NCBI RefSeq assembly: GCF_012931985.1
Contig: NZ_JAAFGM010000001.1
Location: 1 to 64,000 of the forward strand
Origin: Candidatus Roseilinea sp. NK_OTU-006
GTDB taxonomy: Bacteria > Chloroflexota > Anaerolineae > J036 > Brachytrichaceae
Reading direction: 5' to 3'
DNA length: 64,000 bases
Part shown: positions 8,038 to 16,689 of the stretch, piece by piece
Position numbering within the stretch: position 1 is the stretch's first letter
Layout of the letters: each line of letters starts with the position of its first letter
The notes under the pieces: model-generated
What the model was told of the DNA's origin: nothing
Databases searched by the model: none
What the model saw: the letters and a program-made list of their open reading frames with translations, nothing else
Position numbers and translations under genes: made by a program

Positions 8038-8991
8038 ATGTCTCAGCCCAGCGAGTTCCAAAAGCGCATCAGCGGTGAATGGCACGGTTATCCGAGCACG
8101 TTCGACCGCGAAGGCAATCATTTGGGTTACAACAAGGTGGATCGCCAAAGCATCTTCGATCCAGCGACCGGCGCGACGACTTACATCATGCACACGCGCT
8201 TCCACGATTTGCCGTCGGTGGACTTCCATCGCTTGGCGACGCCCGACGGCTTCAAGTTCGGCGTGAGCGACGGCGACCGGGATCGCGTTTACCTGGGGCC
8301 GGATTTCTACGGCAGCGGCCAGCCGTATGGCAGCTTGGTCAACTCGCGCTACTACTCCCCATTTTGGTGCTGCGACCTGAATACGCTGAACTGGGTGCTG
8401 GACGATGGGCAGACGCAGGTGTATTCCTCGTTGCTTTACGAAGGGCCGACGCTCAAATACGTCTTCAACGGGCTGTATCGGGTGGCGCATGATTACCACA
8501 CCAACCCGGCCACGCGCGCCGAGATAGACGCATTTTGCGAGCGCGAGCGCGTCAACGGCCCACAACCGCATGTGCTGCCCGCCAAGCGCCACGGCAGGTT
8601 TGAGGGGAACATGCACGTCTATCGCGCCGATCAGACGCGCGCCGGCGATGCCCACGTGCGCATCACATACGCGCCCACCAGCCTGCTGACGGCCGCGCAG
8701 ACTGTCGAGGTCGAAGCGCCGGTCGAGACCGGCCTAAGCCGGCGTTACACCTTCCATCGCGCCCGCGAGGTCAACCGGCACACCTTTCACGGCCCCGACG
8801 TGTTCGGCAACGGGCTGGCTTACGGGCGCGCGCTTTTCATCTCGCAACATTTCGCCAGCGCGCCGCTGCGGATTGAGGGGCGCGAGTTCCTGTTGGATGA
8901 GCGTTACACGTTGGCTAACGTGTGGATGGTGCATCAGAGCAATCGGCTGGCCTACGTCATGTTTGGCGTCTTGCATTGGACGGAGCAGTAG
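8038..8991 (+). CDS. Two-domain lipocalin-like (DUF3598-like) protein
   Basis: A 317-residue, strand-rich protein. The first half starts ISGEWHGYPSTFDREGNHLG and the second RFEGNMHVYRADQTRAG, so each half has its own barrel-opening motif. The aromatic-rich loops (YYSPFWCCDLNTLNW) suggest a large hydrophobic ligand. It follows the RCCR-like gene by 17 bases and is the fourth such protein in the operon. There is no signal peptide or membrane segment. Ligand binding is inferred from fold; an enzyme role cannot be excluded. Confidence 0.6.
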   Translation: MSQPSEFQKRISGEWHGYPSTFDREGNHLGYNKVDRQSIFDPATGATTYIMHTRFHDLPSVDFHRLATPDGFKFGVSDGDRDRVYLGPDFYGSGQPYGSLVNSRYYSPFWCCDLNTLNWVLDDGQTQVYSSLLYEGPTLKYVFNGLYRVAHDYHTNPATRAEIDAFCERERVNGPQPHVLPAKRHGRFEGNMHVYRADQTRAGDAHVRITYAPTSLLTAAQTVEVEAPVETGLSRRYTFHRAREVNRHTFHGPDVFGNGLAYGRALFISQHFASAPLRIEGREFLLDERYTLANVWMVHQSNRLAYVMFGVLHWTEQ

Positions 8992-8996
8992 TCCCC

Positions 8997-10442
8997 ATGA
9001 GTCGCTACGGGCTGTTCATCGGCGGCCGCGAAGTCGCCGCGAGGACGGGCGAGGCATTCCCCAGCGTCGCGCCGGAGAGCGGCGACGTGCTGGGCTATGC
9101 CGCCCGCGCCGGCTTGGACGACGTGAACGCGGCGGTTGAGGCCGCGCGCGCGGCGTTCGCCGCTTGGGCGGGTTTGCCTCCCGGCGAGCGCGAGCGCATC
9201 CTGCTGCGCTGCGCCGATGCCGTCGAGACGGCCGCGCCGCGCCTGCTTGAGCTGGTGATTGACGAGAGCGGCTCGACGATCACCAAGGCGCGTTACGAAG
9301 TGCAATACAGCGCGGCTGTGCTGCGCGCCGCGGCCGGCGAAGCGCGCCGCCTCTACGGCGACACCTTCCCCAACGATCGCCCGCATCGTCTGTCGTTGGT
9401 GGTGCGCGAACCGCTGGGCGTCGTGGCCGTCATCTCCCCGTTCAACGCGCCGTTGGCGCTGCTGGTGAAGATGATCGCCTTCCCGCTGGCCGCCGGCAAC
9501 ACGGTCGTCGCCAAGCCCAGCGAGGAGACGCCGCTGGTGGCGATCGCGCTGGCGCGCGTGTTGCATCAGGCCGGCCTGCCGGCGGGCGTCTTCAACGTGA
9601 TCACCGGCTATGGCGAAGAATGCGGCGCGCCGTTGGTGAAACACCCCGACGCGCGCGGCGTTGCCTTCACCGGCTCCACTGCCGTCGGCGCGCGCATCGC
9701 CGCGCTGGCAGCGCCGCACATGAAGCGCCTGCAGCTCGAACTGGGCGGCAAAAATCCCTTGGTTGTGCTGCGCGATGTGGATGTGACGCAGGCTGCTGAG
9801 GTCGCCGCCGTAGGCGCGTTCTATCACGCCGGCCAGATTTGTATGAGCAGCGCGCGCGTGATCGTCGAGCAACCCATTGCCCGGTCGTTCGCCGAGGCAT
9901 TGGCGCGCAAGGCCGAAACGTTGTACTTGGGCGACCTACGCGACGCGCGCACGGCCTACGGCCCGCTGATCCATACGCGCGCCGTTCAAAAGGTGCATGC
10001 GCACGTGCAAGACGCCCGGGCGCGCGGCGCGACGCTGCTGTGTGGCGGGAGCATCCATCACGGCAACACCTACCGTCCGACTGTGCTCTTCGAGCCGCCA
10101 CGCGCTGGCCCGGCCTGGTGCGAGGAGACGTTTGGGCCGGTGGTGAGCGTCGTCGGCGCTGCCGATCTGGACGAGGCGATCGCCCTCGCCAACGACAGCG
10201 CATACGGCTTGAGCGCCGGCGTGCTCACGAACGACCTGCGGCGCGGCCTCACGGCGGCGCGGCGCATTCGCGCCGGTTCGGTTCACGTCGGCACGCACTC
10301 ATTTTGGAGCGATGCGCTCGCGCCGATTGGCGGCTACGGCATGAGCGGCATCGGGCGCAGCGGCGGCAAATACTCCGTCGCGCATTTCACCGAGCTGAAA
10401 TGGATGAGCATCGAGCTGGGCGAGACGCCCCGACCATTTTAA
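8997..10442 (+). CDS. NAD(P)-dependent aldehyde dehydrogenase
   Basis: A 481-residue aldehyde dehydrogenase of full family length, closest in style to benzaldehyde/vanillin dehydrogenases. The catalytic cysteine is C282 (GQICMSSARVIV), the general base E249 (LELGGKN), and the cofactor-binding loop FTGSTAVG is at 224-231. It would oxidise an aldehyde to the acid. Candidates are an aldehyde from the esterified alcohol (phytol type), a formyl group released by ring opening, or a fragment of the macrocycle. It is separated by 5 bases on either side from its neighbours. Confidence 0.92.
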   Translation: MSRYGLFIGGREVAARTGEAFPSVAPESGDVLGYAARAGLDDVNAAVEAARAAFAAWAGLPPGERERILLRCADAVETAAPRLLELVIDESGSTITKARYEVQYSAAVLRAAAGEARRLYGDTFPNDRPHRLSLVVREPLGVVAVISPFNAPLALLVKMIAFPLAAGNTVVAKPSEETPLVAIALARVLHQAGLPAGVFNVITGYGEECGAPLVKHPDARGVAFTGSTAVGARIAALAAPHMKRLQLELGGKNPLVVLRDVDVTQAAEVAAVGAFYHAGQICMSSARVIVEQPIARSFAEALARKAETLYLGDLRDARTAYGPLIHTRAVQKVHAHVQDARARGATLLCGGSIHHGNTYRPTVLFEPPRAGPAWCEETFGPVVSVVGAADLDEAIALANDSAYGLSAGVLTNDLRRGLTAARRIRAGSVHVGTHSFWSDALAPIGGYGMSGIGRSGGKYSVAHFTELKWMSIELGETPRPF

Positions 10443-10446
10443 TCCC

Positions 10447-11376
10447 ATGAACGTCCCAACGCGCGTCACCCTAGTGGAAGTCGGCCCCCGCGACGGGTTT
10501 CAGATGGAGCGGGAGTTCATCCCGACCGACCTCAAAGTGGAGATCATTGATTTGCTCTCGTCATCCGGTGTGCCGGCTATCGAAGCCACGTCCTTCGTCA
10601 ATCCCAAAGTCATTCCGCAGATGGCCGACAGCGACGCCGTGATGCAGCGCATCCGGCGGCGCCCCGGCGTGCGCTACTGCGCGCTGATCCTGAACGTGAA
10701 GGGCGCGCAGCGCGCGATCGCTGCCGGCGTGGATGCGGTGCGCTTCGTGGTTTGTGCCAGCGAGACCTACAACCAAAAGAACATGAACATGAGCGTGGCC
10801 CAATCCCTGGCTGCGCTGCGCGAAGTGGTTGCGATGTGCGCGCCGATCGGCATCCACGTCGAGCCGGCCGTCTCCGTGGCGTTCGGTTGCCCCTTTGAGG
10901 GCGAAGTGCCGGAAGCGCGCGTCATCGCCCTGGCCGAGGCGTATGCGGCGTTGGGCCTGCGCGACATTTGTATTGCCGACACGGTGGGCTTGGCCAATCC
11001 GCGCACCGTCCGCCGACTGCTGGGCGAGCTGCGCGCGCGTCTGCCGGATTGCGCCTTTGCATTACATCTGCATGATACGCGCGGCCTGGGGTTGGCTAAC
11101 GCGCTGGCGGCGATGGACGTCGGTGTGACCACCTTTGAGTCGTCGCTCGGCGGATTAGGGGGTTGCCCGACGACTAAGGTGTCCACCGGCAACGTCAGCA
11201 CCGAGGACTTGGTGAACCTGTGCGACGAGATGGGCATCGAAACCGGCGTGGATGTTGAGATCATCTGCGAGGCCTCGCGTCGTATGCAGGAGTTCCTTGG
11301 CCGGCCGCTGCCCAGCCATGTCCTGGCTGCCGGCACGCGCCGCATGTTGTTCACCGGTGTCAGTCAGCCGTGTTGA
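10447..11376 (+). CDS. HMG-CoA-lyase-family enzyme
   Basis: A 309-residue DRE-TIM protein of the hydroxymethylglutaryl-CoA lyase type. It has VGPRDGFQ near residue 15 (usual GPRDGLQ), the metal-binding HLHDTRGLG, and GLGGCPTTKVSTGNVSTED, which carries the catalytic cysteine loop. These enzymes cleave a tertiary 3-hydroxyacyl-CoA into two smaller acids. The Phe for Leu change and the TTKVS loop suggest a substrate other than plain HMG-CoA. With the hydratase and CoA-transferase next door it could cleave a substituted citramalyl-type CoA ester; that is inference. Confidence 0.85.
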   Translation: MNVPTRVTLVEVGPRDGFQMEREFIPTDLKVEIIDLLSSSGVPAIEATSFVNPKVIPQMADSDAVMQRIRRRPGVRYCALILNVKGAQRAIAAGVDAVRFVVCASETYNQKNMNMSVAQSLAALREVVAMCAPIGIHVEPAVSVAFGCPFEGEVPEARVIALAEAYAALGLRDICIADTVGLANPRTVRRLLGELRARLPDCAFALHLHDTRGLGLANALAAMDVGVTTFESSLGGLGGCPTTKVSTGNVSTEDLVNLCDEMGIETGVDVEIICEASRRMQEFLGRPLPSHVLAAGTRRMLFTGVSQPC

Positions 11377-11434
11377 TTCGTGCATCGCTCGCGTCTCGCT
11401 CGCTGCGCGGACGCATGTTGTGAGACCAAGAGCC

Positions 11435-12748
11435 ATGACCCAACAGACGATTGCCGAGAAGATCCTTTCGCGCGCGGCGCGGAAGCGCGTGCGCGCCGGC
11501 GAGATCGCCATTGTGCATGTAGACGGCGCGATGGCGACCGACGCGACCGCCCCGCTGGCCATTCAGGCTTTCCATGAGATGGGCGGGCGGCGCGTGTGGG
11601 ACGCGCGTCGTGTGGCGTTCGTCCTCGACCATGCTGCGCCCGCGCCCAATGAGCGCATCGCCAATCTGCACGCGATGATGCGTCAATTCGCGCGCGACCA
11701 AGGTTGCCATTTCTACGATGTCGGCGAGGGCATTTGCCATCAACTCATGGTCGAGCGCGGCCATGTGCGACCTGGCGACCTGTTCCTCGGCGCAGACTCG
11801 CACACGCCGACCTGCGGCGCGCTCAATGCTTTCGGCGCCGGCGTCGGCTCCACCGATCTGGCGGGCATCTTGCTCACCGGCAAGACCTGGCTCCGGGTGC
11901 CTCACAGCATCAGGATCGAGCTGGTCGGCGCATGGCCGCTCGGCGTGACCGCCAAAGACCTGGCGCTCTTCCTGGTCGGGCGCGTCGGCCTGGAGGGCGC
12001 GCACTACCACTGCGTCGAGTTCACCGGCGAGGCGATTGAGCCGCTGCGCTTGAGCCAGCGCATGACGCTGGCGAACATGACCAGCGAGATGGGCGCCAAG
12101 GCCGGCATCGTCGCGCCGGCGGGCTTGCGCTTGCCGTACGACTTCGCGCCGGTCAACGCCGACCCCGGCGCGGCCTACGCGCGCGCGCTGCGCTTCGATG
12201 TGTCGCGCCTGACGCCGCACGTGGCGCTGCCGCACTCGCCCGACAACGTCGTGCCGATTGCGCGGGCCAAGGGCGTCAAGATCAACGCCGGCTTCATCGG
12301 CAGTTGCACCAACGCGCGCCTGGACGATCTCCAACAGGCCGCGGCTGTGCTGCGCGGCCGCAAGCTTGCGCCGGGCGTGCGTTTGCTGATTGCGCCGGCG
12401 TCGCGCGCGGTCTTCAATGCGGCGCTGCGCGATGGCACGATCGCTGCGCTGAGTGAGGCCGGCGCGACGTTCATCGGCGCCGGCTGCGGCCCGTGCGTTG
12501 GCACGCACGAGGGCGTGCCGGGCAACGGCGAGGTGGTCATCTCCTCGACCAACCGCAACTTTCAGGGGCGCATGGGCAACCCGCGCGCGCAGATTTACCT
12601 CGCCTCGCCGGCCGTAGTGGCCGCCAGCGTGCTGGCCGGCGAAATCTGCGAACCCGCCGATGTCGTTCCCGACGCCTCAAACAGTCTCCCGCGGATGTCG
12701 GAGACGCCGGCGGCTCCGGCGCCGACTGACGCAATTCCGACCCTATGA
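11435..12748 (+). CDS. Aconitase-family hydro-lyase, large subunit (LeuC/DmdA-like)
   Basis: A 437-residue catalytic subunit. The iron-sulfur ligands are visible in GSCTNARLDDL and GCGPCVG, and the substrate loop GADSHTPTCGALNAFGAG is typical. The family includes isopropylmalate isomerase, homoaconitase, citraconate/maleate hydratase and 2,3-dimethylmalate dehydratase. No leuA or leuB is nearby, and the neighbours are catabolic, so a hydratase for a substituted maleate is more likely than leucine synthesis. The gene overlaps the small subunit by four bases. The preceding 58 bases contain no obvious promoter. Confidence 0.88.
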   Translation: MTQQTIAEKILSRAARKRVRAGEIAIVHVDGAMATDATAPLAIQAFHEMGGRRVWDARRVAFVLDHAAPAPNERIANLHAMMRQFARDQGCHFYDVGEGICHQLMVERGHVRPGDLFLGADSHTPTCGALNAFGAGVGSTDLAGILLTGKTWLRVPHSIRIELVGAWPLGVTAKDLALFLVGRVGLEGAHYHCVEFTGEAIEPLRLSQRMTLANMTSEMGAKAGIVAPAGLRLPYDFAPVNADPGAAYARALRFDVSRLTPHVALPHSPDNVVPIARAKGVKINAGFIGSCTNARLDDLQQAAAVLRGRKLAPGVRLLIAPASRAVFNAALRDGTIAALSEAGATFIGAGCGPCVGTHEGVPGNGEVVISSTNRNFQGRMGNPRAQIYLASPAVVAASVLAGEICEPADVVPDASNSLPRMSETPAAPAPTDAIPTL

Positions 12749-13257
12749 ATGTGATACTCGGCTTGGCCCACGTCTATGACGTGAACGACGTAGATACCGA
12801 CCGGATCATCCCCGGCAAATACACCAAGACCCTGGACGTGCGCGAACTGGCCAGACACGTCTTGGAAGACCTCGACCCGACGTTCGCCGGACGCGTGCGC
12901 CCTGGCGATGTGCTGGTTTTCGGCAACAATTTCGGCTGCGGTTCCTCGCGCGAGCAGGCGCCGGCGGCGATCAAGGCAGCCGGCGTCGCCTGCGTCGTTG
13001 CCCGTTCGTTTGCGCGCATCTTCTATCGCAACGCCATCAACATCGGCCTGCCGCTGATTGAGCTGGCCGAGGCGCATGACATCGCCAATGGCCACACGGT
13101 GCGCGTCGAGCTGCAACGCGGAGAAGTGATCAACTGCGCGACCGGCCGCGTCTTCCGCGCCGCGCCCATGCCGGCGGTGATGGTGGACATCCTGCGCGCC
13201 GGCGGTCTGGTCAACTACCTGAAGCAGCATGGGGACTACGTGATCCGTGAAATTTAA
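12745..13257 (+). CDS. Aconitase-family hydro-lyase, small subunit (LeuD/DmdB-like)
   Basis: A 170-residue swivelling subunit with the hallmarks NDVDTDRIIPGKY near residue 14 and GNNFGCGSSREQAP near residue 56. It joins the large subunit to form the active site. The ATGA overlap with the previous gene points to translational coupling. At 170 residues it is the short, archaeal/dimethylmalate type rather than the roughly 200-residue proteobacterial LeuD. The substrate is not given by the sequence. Confidence 0.88.
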   Translation: MNVILGLAHVYDVNDVDTDRIIPGKYTKTLDVRELARHVLEDLDPTFAGRVRPGDVLVFGNNFGCGSSREQAPAAIKAAGVACVVARSFARIFYRNAINIGLPLIELAEAHDIANGHTVRVELQRGEVINCATGRVFRAAPMPAVMVDILRAGGLVNYLKQHGDYVIREI

Positions 13258-13277
13258 AAGAAGACCCAAAACGCACT

Positions 13278-14462
13278 ATGTCTCTCCCATCTTTCGCCGA
13301 TCTTAAAGTCATCGAGTTCAGCCATGCCATCCTCGGCCCGTCCTGCGGCCTGATCCTGGCCGACCTCGGCATGGACGTGCTCAAGATCGAGCCGGTCGAG
13401 GGCGACCCGACGCGCGCGCTCAAAGGCTTTGGGGTGGGCTACTTCCCGATGTTCAATCGCAACAAGAAGAGCCTGGCGTTGAACCTGAAGAGCGACGCCG
13501 GCCGGGCGATTGTGCTGAAATTGGCCGAGCAAGCCGATGTGCTGCTGGAGAACTACGCCCCGGGGACGATGGACCGCCTGGGGCTGGGCTACGAGGTGCT
13601 GTCGCAGCTTAACCCGCGCCTAATTTACTGCGCGCTCAAGGGCTACTTGCCCGGCCCCTACGAGAAGCGCGTGGCGTTGGACGAGGTGGTGCAGATGCAG
13701 AGCGGCATCGCCTACATGACCGGGCCGGTGGGCCAACCCCTGCGGGCGGGCGTCTCGGTGGTGGATGTCCTGGCCGGCGCATTCAGCGCGTTAGGGGTGT
13801 TGGCCGCATTGCGTGAGCGCGACCGCACCGGACGCGGGCAACTCGTGCGCGGCGGCCTGTTCGAGTCGGCGGCTTATCTCGTCGGTCAGCACATGGTGTA
13901 TCAGCCCCTCCTCGGCGAGCCCATCCCACCCATGCCGGGCAAGCCACGCTCATGGGCCATCTACCAGCCCTTCGAGACGCGCGATGGCGACCTCGTCTTC
14001 GTCGGCGTCACCAGCGACAAGCACTGGCAGCGCTTCTGCGAAGTCTTCAACCGCCCCGACCTGCTGGCCGACGAATCGCTGGCTACCAACAACCAGCGTT
14101 ACCACGCCTTCGAGCGCTTGACCGCCGATCTGACGGCCATGTTCAAGCAGATGAGCACATCCGAGGTGCTGGCTGGCTGCGAGCGCGCGGAGATCCCGTT
14201 CGCGCCGGTCGCGCGCCCCGAGGATTTGCTCGAAGACCCGCATCTGTTGGCGGCCGGCGCGCTGTGGCGCGTGCAGGTCGGCGAAGCGGTGAGCTGCAAC
14301 CTGCCGGCGCTGCCGCTGGCTTTCAGCCGTGGCCGGTTGGAACTGCGCCGGCAACCGCCCAAGGTCGGCGAACACAGCGCCGAGGTGCTGCGCGCGCTGG
14401 GATACACCGAGGCCGAGATCGCGCAATTGAAACGCGCGGGCGTGATAGGCGGTTGTGAATGA
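13278..14462 (+). CDS. CaiB/BaiF (class III) CoA-transferase
   Basis: A 394-residue family III CoA-transferase with the start FADLKVIEFSHAILGPSCG, the CoA-binding region ENYAPGTMDRLGLGYE (91-106) and the catalytic aspartate at D163 in GVSVVDVLAGA. These enzymes move CoA between carboxylic acids, for example from succinyl-CoA. It follows the hydratase subunits and could activate their product for the lyase at 10447. No acyl-CoA ligase is present in the operon, which fits this role. Confidence 0.9.
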   Translation: MSLPSFADLKVIEFSHAILGPSCGLILADLGMDVLKIEPVEGDPTRALKGFGVGYFPMFNRNKKSLALNLKSDAGRAIVLKLAEQADVLLENYAPGTMDRLGLGYEVLSQLNPRLIYCALKGYLPGPYEKRVALDEVVQMQSGIAYMTGPVGQPLRAGVSVVDVLAGAFSALGVLAALRERDRTGRGQLVRGGLFESAAYLVGQHMVYQPLLGEPIPPMPGKPRSWAIYQPFETRDGDLVFVGVTSDKHWQRFCEVFNRPDLLADESLATNNQRYHAFERLTADLTAMFKQMSTSEVLAGCERAEIPFAPVARPEDLLEDPHLLAAGALWRVQVGEAVSCNLPALPLAFSRGRLELRRQPPKVGEHSAEVLRALGYTEAEIAQLKRAGVIGGCE

Positions 14463-14487
14463 TCACGGCCGCATGGAGCAAACCAGC

Positions 14488-15960
14488 ATGGCACAGCTCG
14501 ATTTGATCATCAAGAATGCGCGCGTGGTTCGCCCCAACGCGACCGACATCCGGCCCATGGACATCGGCATCGCCGACGGCCGGATCGCCGCGCTAGCGCC
14601 GACCCTGGCTGCAGAGGCTGCGCAGACCCTCGATGCGACCGGGTTGCTGGCCTTCCCCGGGGCCATTGATGCACATACCCACATCGGCATCTATGTCCCG
14701 CCCCACGAGGACGCGCTCACCGAATCGGCGGCTGCCGTCAGCGGCGGCGTGACCACGTTGATCACCTATGCGCGCACCGGCAGCCTCTACCTGAATCGCC
14801 GCGGGTCGTGGCGCGAGTTTTACCCGGAGCTGCTGCGCCAAAGCGAAGGACGCTACTACACCGACTATGGCTATCACATGTCGCCCATCGAGGGGCGGCA
14901 GATCGCCGAGATGGAATATATGCTGTGCGAGGGCGGCGCGCCCAACTTCGGCGAGGTGTTCATGTTCTATGGCCTGCATGGCCTACATGGCCGCAGCGAT
15001 GCGCAGGCCCAGTGGCTCATGCTCGGCGAAGGCGACCATTACGACCTGGCGCATTTTGATTTCATTTGTCGCGAGGCGGCGCGGTTGCAGCGTGCGTATC
15101 CTCAATGGGCGCCTTACATCCAGGTCAGCTTTCACTGCGAGACGCCGGAGCTGCTGCGCGCGTATGAGGCCCGCATCCAACGCGACGCCGATATGCGGCG
15201 TCGCCCCCCTCTGCAGCAATACAGCGCCGCCCGGCCGCCGCACAGCGAGGCCGTCGCCATCGGCATCGTGGGCGCCCTGGCCCACGCTGCCGGCTTGGGC
15301 CAGGTCAACATCTTGCACATCACGTCGCGTCAGGCCATGGAGGCCGCGCTGCGCGTCCGCGATAGCTATCCCGAGGTGACGTTCGGCCTGGAGGCGACCG
15401 CCGGCCATCTGCTCCTAGACGATTGCGCGCCATGCGGCGTGTGGGGCAAGGTCAACCCGCCCCTGCGCTCGCGCGAAGACGTCGAGTGCCTGTGGGCCCA
15501 CGTGCTGAACGGCGCCATCGAGTGGCTGGTGACCGATCACGCCAACTGCCCGCGCGCGATGAAGGTGGATCCAGCCGACCCCGACGACGTCTGGAAGGCG
15601 AAAGCCGGTTTCGGCGGCACGGAATATCTCCTGCCGGGCATCTTCAGCGAGGGCACGAAGCGCGGCCTCTCGCCGAACCGCGTGGCTGCGTTGGTGAGTT
15701 GGAATCCGTCGCGTCGCTTTGGCCTATCGCGCAAGGGCGACATCGCCGAGGGCTTCGACGCGGATATTGCATTGCTCGACCCGAATGAGGCATGGACGAT
15801 TCGCGCCGCCGATTCGTTCTCGGCGCAGGGTTATACGCCGTTTGAGGGGATTCGGGTGCGGGGTCGCGTGAAGCATACCTTCGTGCGCGGCCAGCACGTG
15901 TTCAGTGAGGGTCGGATCGTCGGGCAGCCGGTTGGTCGGTATGTCCGGCGGCCCATGTAA
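14488..15960 (+). CDS. Cyclic amidohydrolase (dihydropyrimidinase/hydantoinase/imidase family)
   Basis: A 490-residue amidohydrolase with metal ligands H63 and H65 (DAHTH), H216 (VSFHCE), H277 (ILHITS) and an aspartate near 345 (TDHANC). The lysine that is normally carboxylated to bridge the two metals (FKxFMxY) is E156 here (FGEVFMFYG). The family opens cyclic amides and imides such as hydantoins, dihydropyrimidines and maleimides. I chose ATG 14488 because GGAG lies nine bases before it; ATGs at 14455 and 14473 are also in frame. In a tetrapyrrole pathway it could open a maleimide or lactam ring. Confidence 0.85.
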   Translation: MAQLDLIIKNARVVRPNATDIRPMDIGIADGRIAALAPTLAAEAAQTLDATGLLAFPGAIDAHTHIGIYVPPHEDALTESAAAVSGGVTTLITYARTGSLYLNRRGSWREFYPELLRQSEGRYYTDYGYHMSPIEGRQIAEMEYMLCEGGAPNFGEVFMFYGLHGLHGRSDAQAQWLMLGEGDHYDLAHFDFICREAARLQRAYPQWAPYIQVSFHCETPELLRAYEARIQRDADMRRRPPLQQYSAARPPHSEAVAIGIVGALAHAAGLGQVNILHITSRQAMEAALRVRDSYPEVTFGLEATAGHLLLDDCAPCGVWGKVNPPLRSREDVECLWAHVLNGAIEWLVTDHANCPRAMKVDPADPDDVWKAKAGFGGTEYLLPGIFSEGTKRGLSPNRVAALVSWNPSRRFGLSRKGDIAEGFDADIALLDPNEAWTIRAADSFSAQGYTPFEGIRVRGRVKHTFVRGQHVFSEGRIVGQPVGRYVRRPM

Positions 15961-15973
15961 ACAGGAGGAAAGC

Positions 15974-16678
15974 ATGTTCACACTCATCCACATCGTGTTT
16001 GGCGTGGCGCAACTTGCGCTGGCCGTCGTTGGCGCGCGGCATTGGCTGGCCCATCGTTCGTCGTATGGCCTGATTGCCATCTTGGTGATCGCCGCGCTGG
16101 TGTATGACAACTTCGCCATCGCCGCCGGGGCCTTGCTGGGCGAAGGGGATGCGCTGAAGGCCGTCAATACGCCGCGCTACATCTTTCACTCTCTGCTCAC
16201 GCCGCTGCTGATCATCTTTGCTTGCGGCGTGGCGCGGCGCGCCGACCTGCGCTGGTCGCGGGGCAAGGGGGTGCATGCGGCGTTTTGTATCCTGGCCACG
16301 GCGCTGGTGGCCTATAGCGCGTATGTGGATGTGATCAACCTACGGCTGGAGCCGGCGCGCTTTCAGGACACGCTGCGCTATTCCAACGAATTCTCGCTGC
16401 TGAAAGGCCCGCCCCTGCCGTCGTTCACCGCGATGATCGTGCTGGTGGGGGTGGGTGTGATGGTGTGGGTTCGGGCGCGCTGGCCCTGGCTGTTTGCGGG
16501 CGCGCTGGCTGTGCTCATCTTGGCCGGCGCCGGTGCGCGCGCGATCACGGTGGCTAACCTGGGTGAGGTGTTCTTGAGCGCGGCGCTCGTCGCGACGCTG
16601 ATCGCTATGGATGGCCGCATTCCCCAGGCGGCCCGCGCGCGCGCGTTGCAGCGCGCTTCGACTGCCGCTACTGCATAG
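15974..16678 (+). CDS. Polytopic membrane protein of unknown function
   Basis: A 234-residue integral membrane protein with about seven hydrophobic segments spread over its length (for example residues 3-20, 33-52, 70-84, 100-118, 145-160, 170-188 and 195-210). GGAGG precedes the ATG closely. I recognise no family motif. Within the operon it could be a permease or a membrane anchor for a soluble partner. A short C-terminal cytoplasmic tail is rich in alanine and arginine. Confidence 0.7.
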   Translation: MFTLIHIVFGVAQLALAVVGARHWLAHRSSYGLIAILVIAALVYDNFAIAAGALLGEGDALKAVNTPRYIFHSLLTPLLIIFACGVARRADLRWSRGKGVHAAFCILATALVAYSAYVDVINLRLEPARFQDTLRYSNEFSLLKGPPLPSFTAMIVLVGVGVMVWVRARWPWLFAGALAVLILAGAGARAITVANLGEVFLSAALVATLIAMDGRIPQAARARALQRASTAATA

Positions 16679-16689
16679 CCGTTCCGCCT

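Noticed and set aside
11360-12508. A 382-residue minus-strand reading frame, and similar long ones at 16378-17643 and 55450-56727
   Set aside because: All lie antisense to genes with clear catalytic motifs (LeuC-like, acyl-CoA-dehydrogenase-like and ABC ATPase).
11435-13257. Leucine biosynthesis leuCD
   Set aside because: There is no leuA, leuB or ilv gene nearby. The genes are embedded in a catabolic operon between a lyase and a CoA-transferase, though the sequence alone cannot exclude it.
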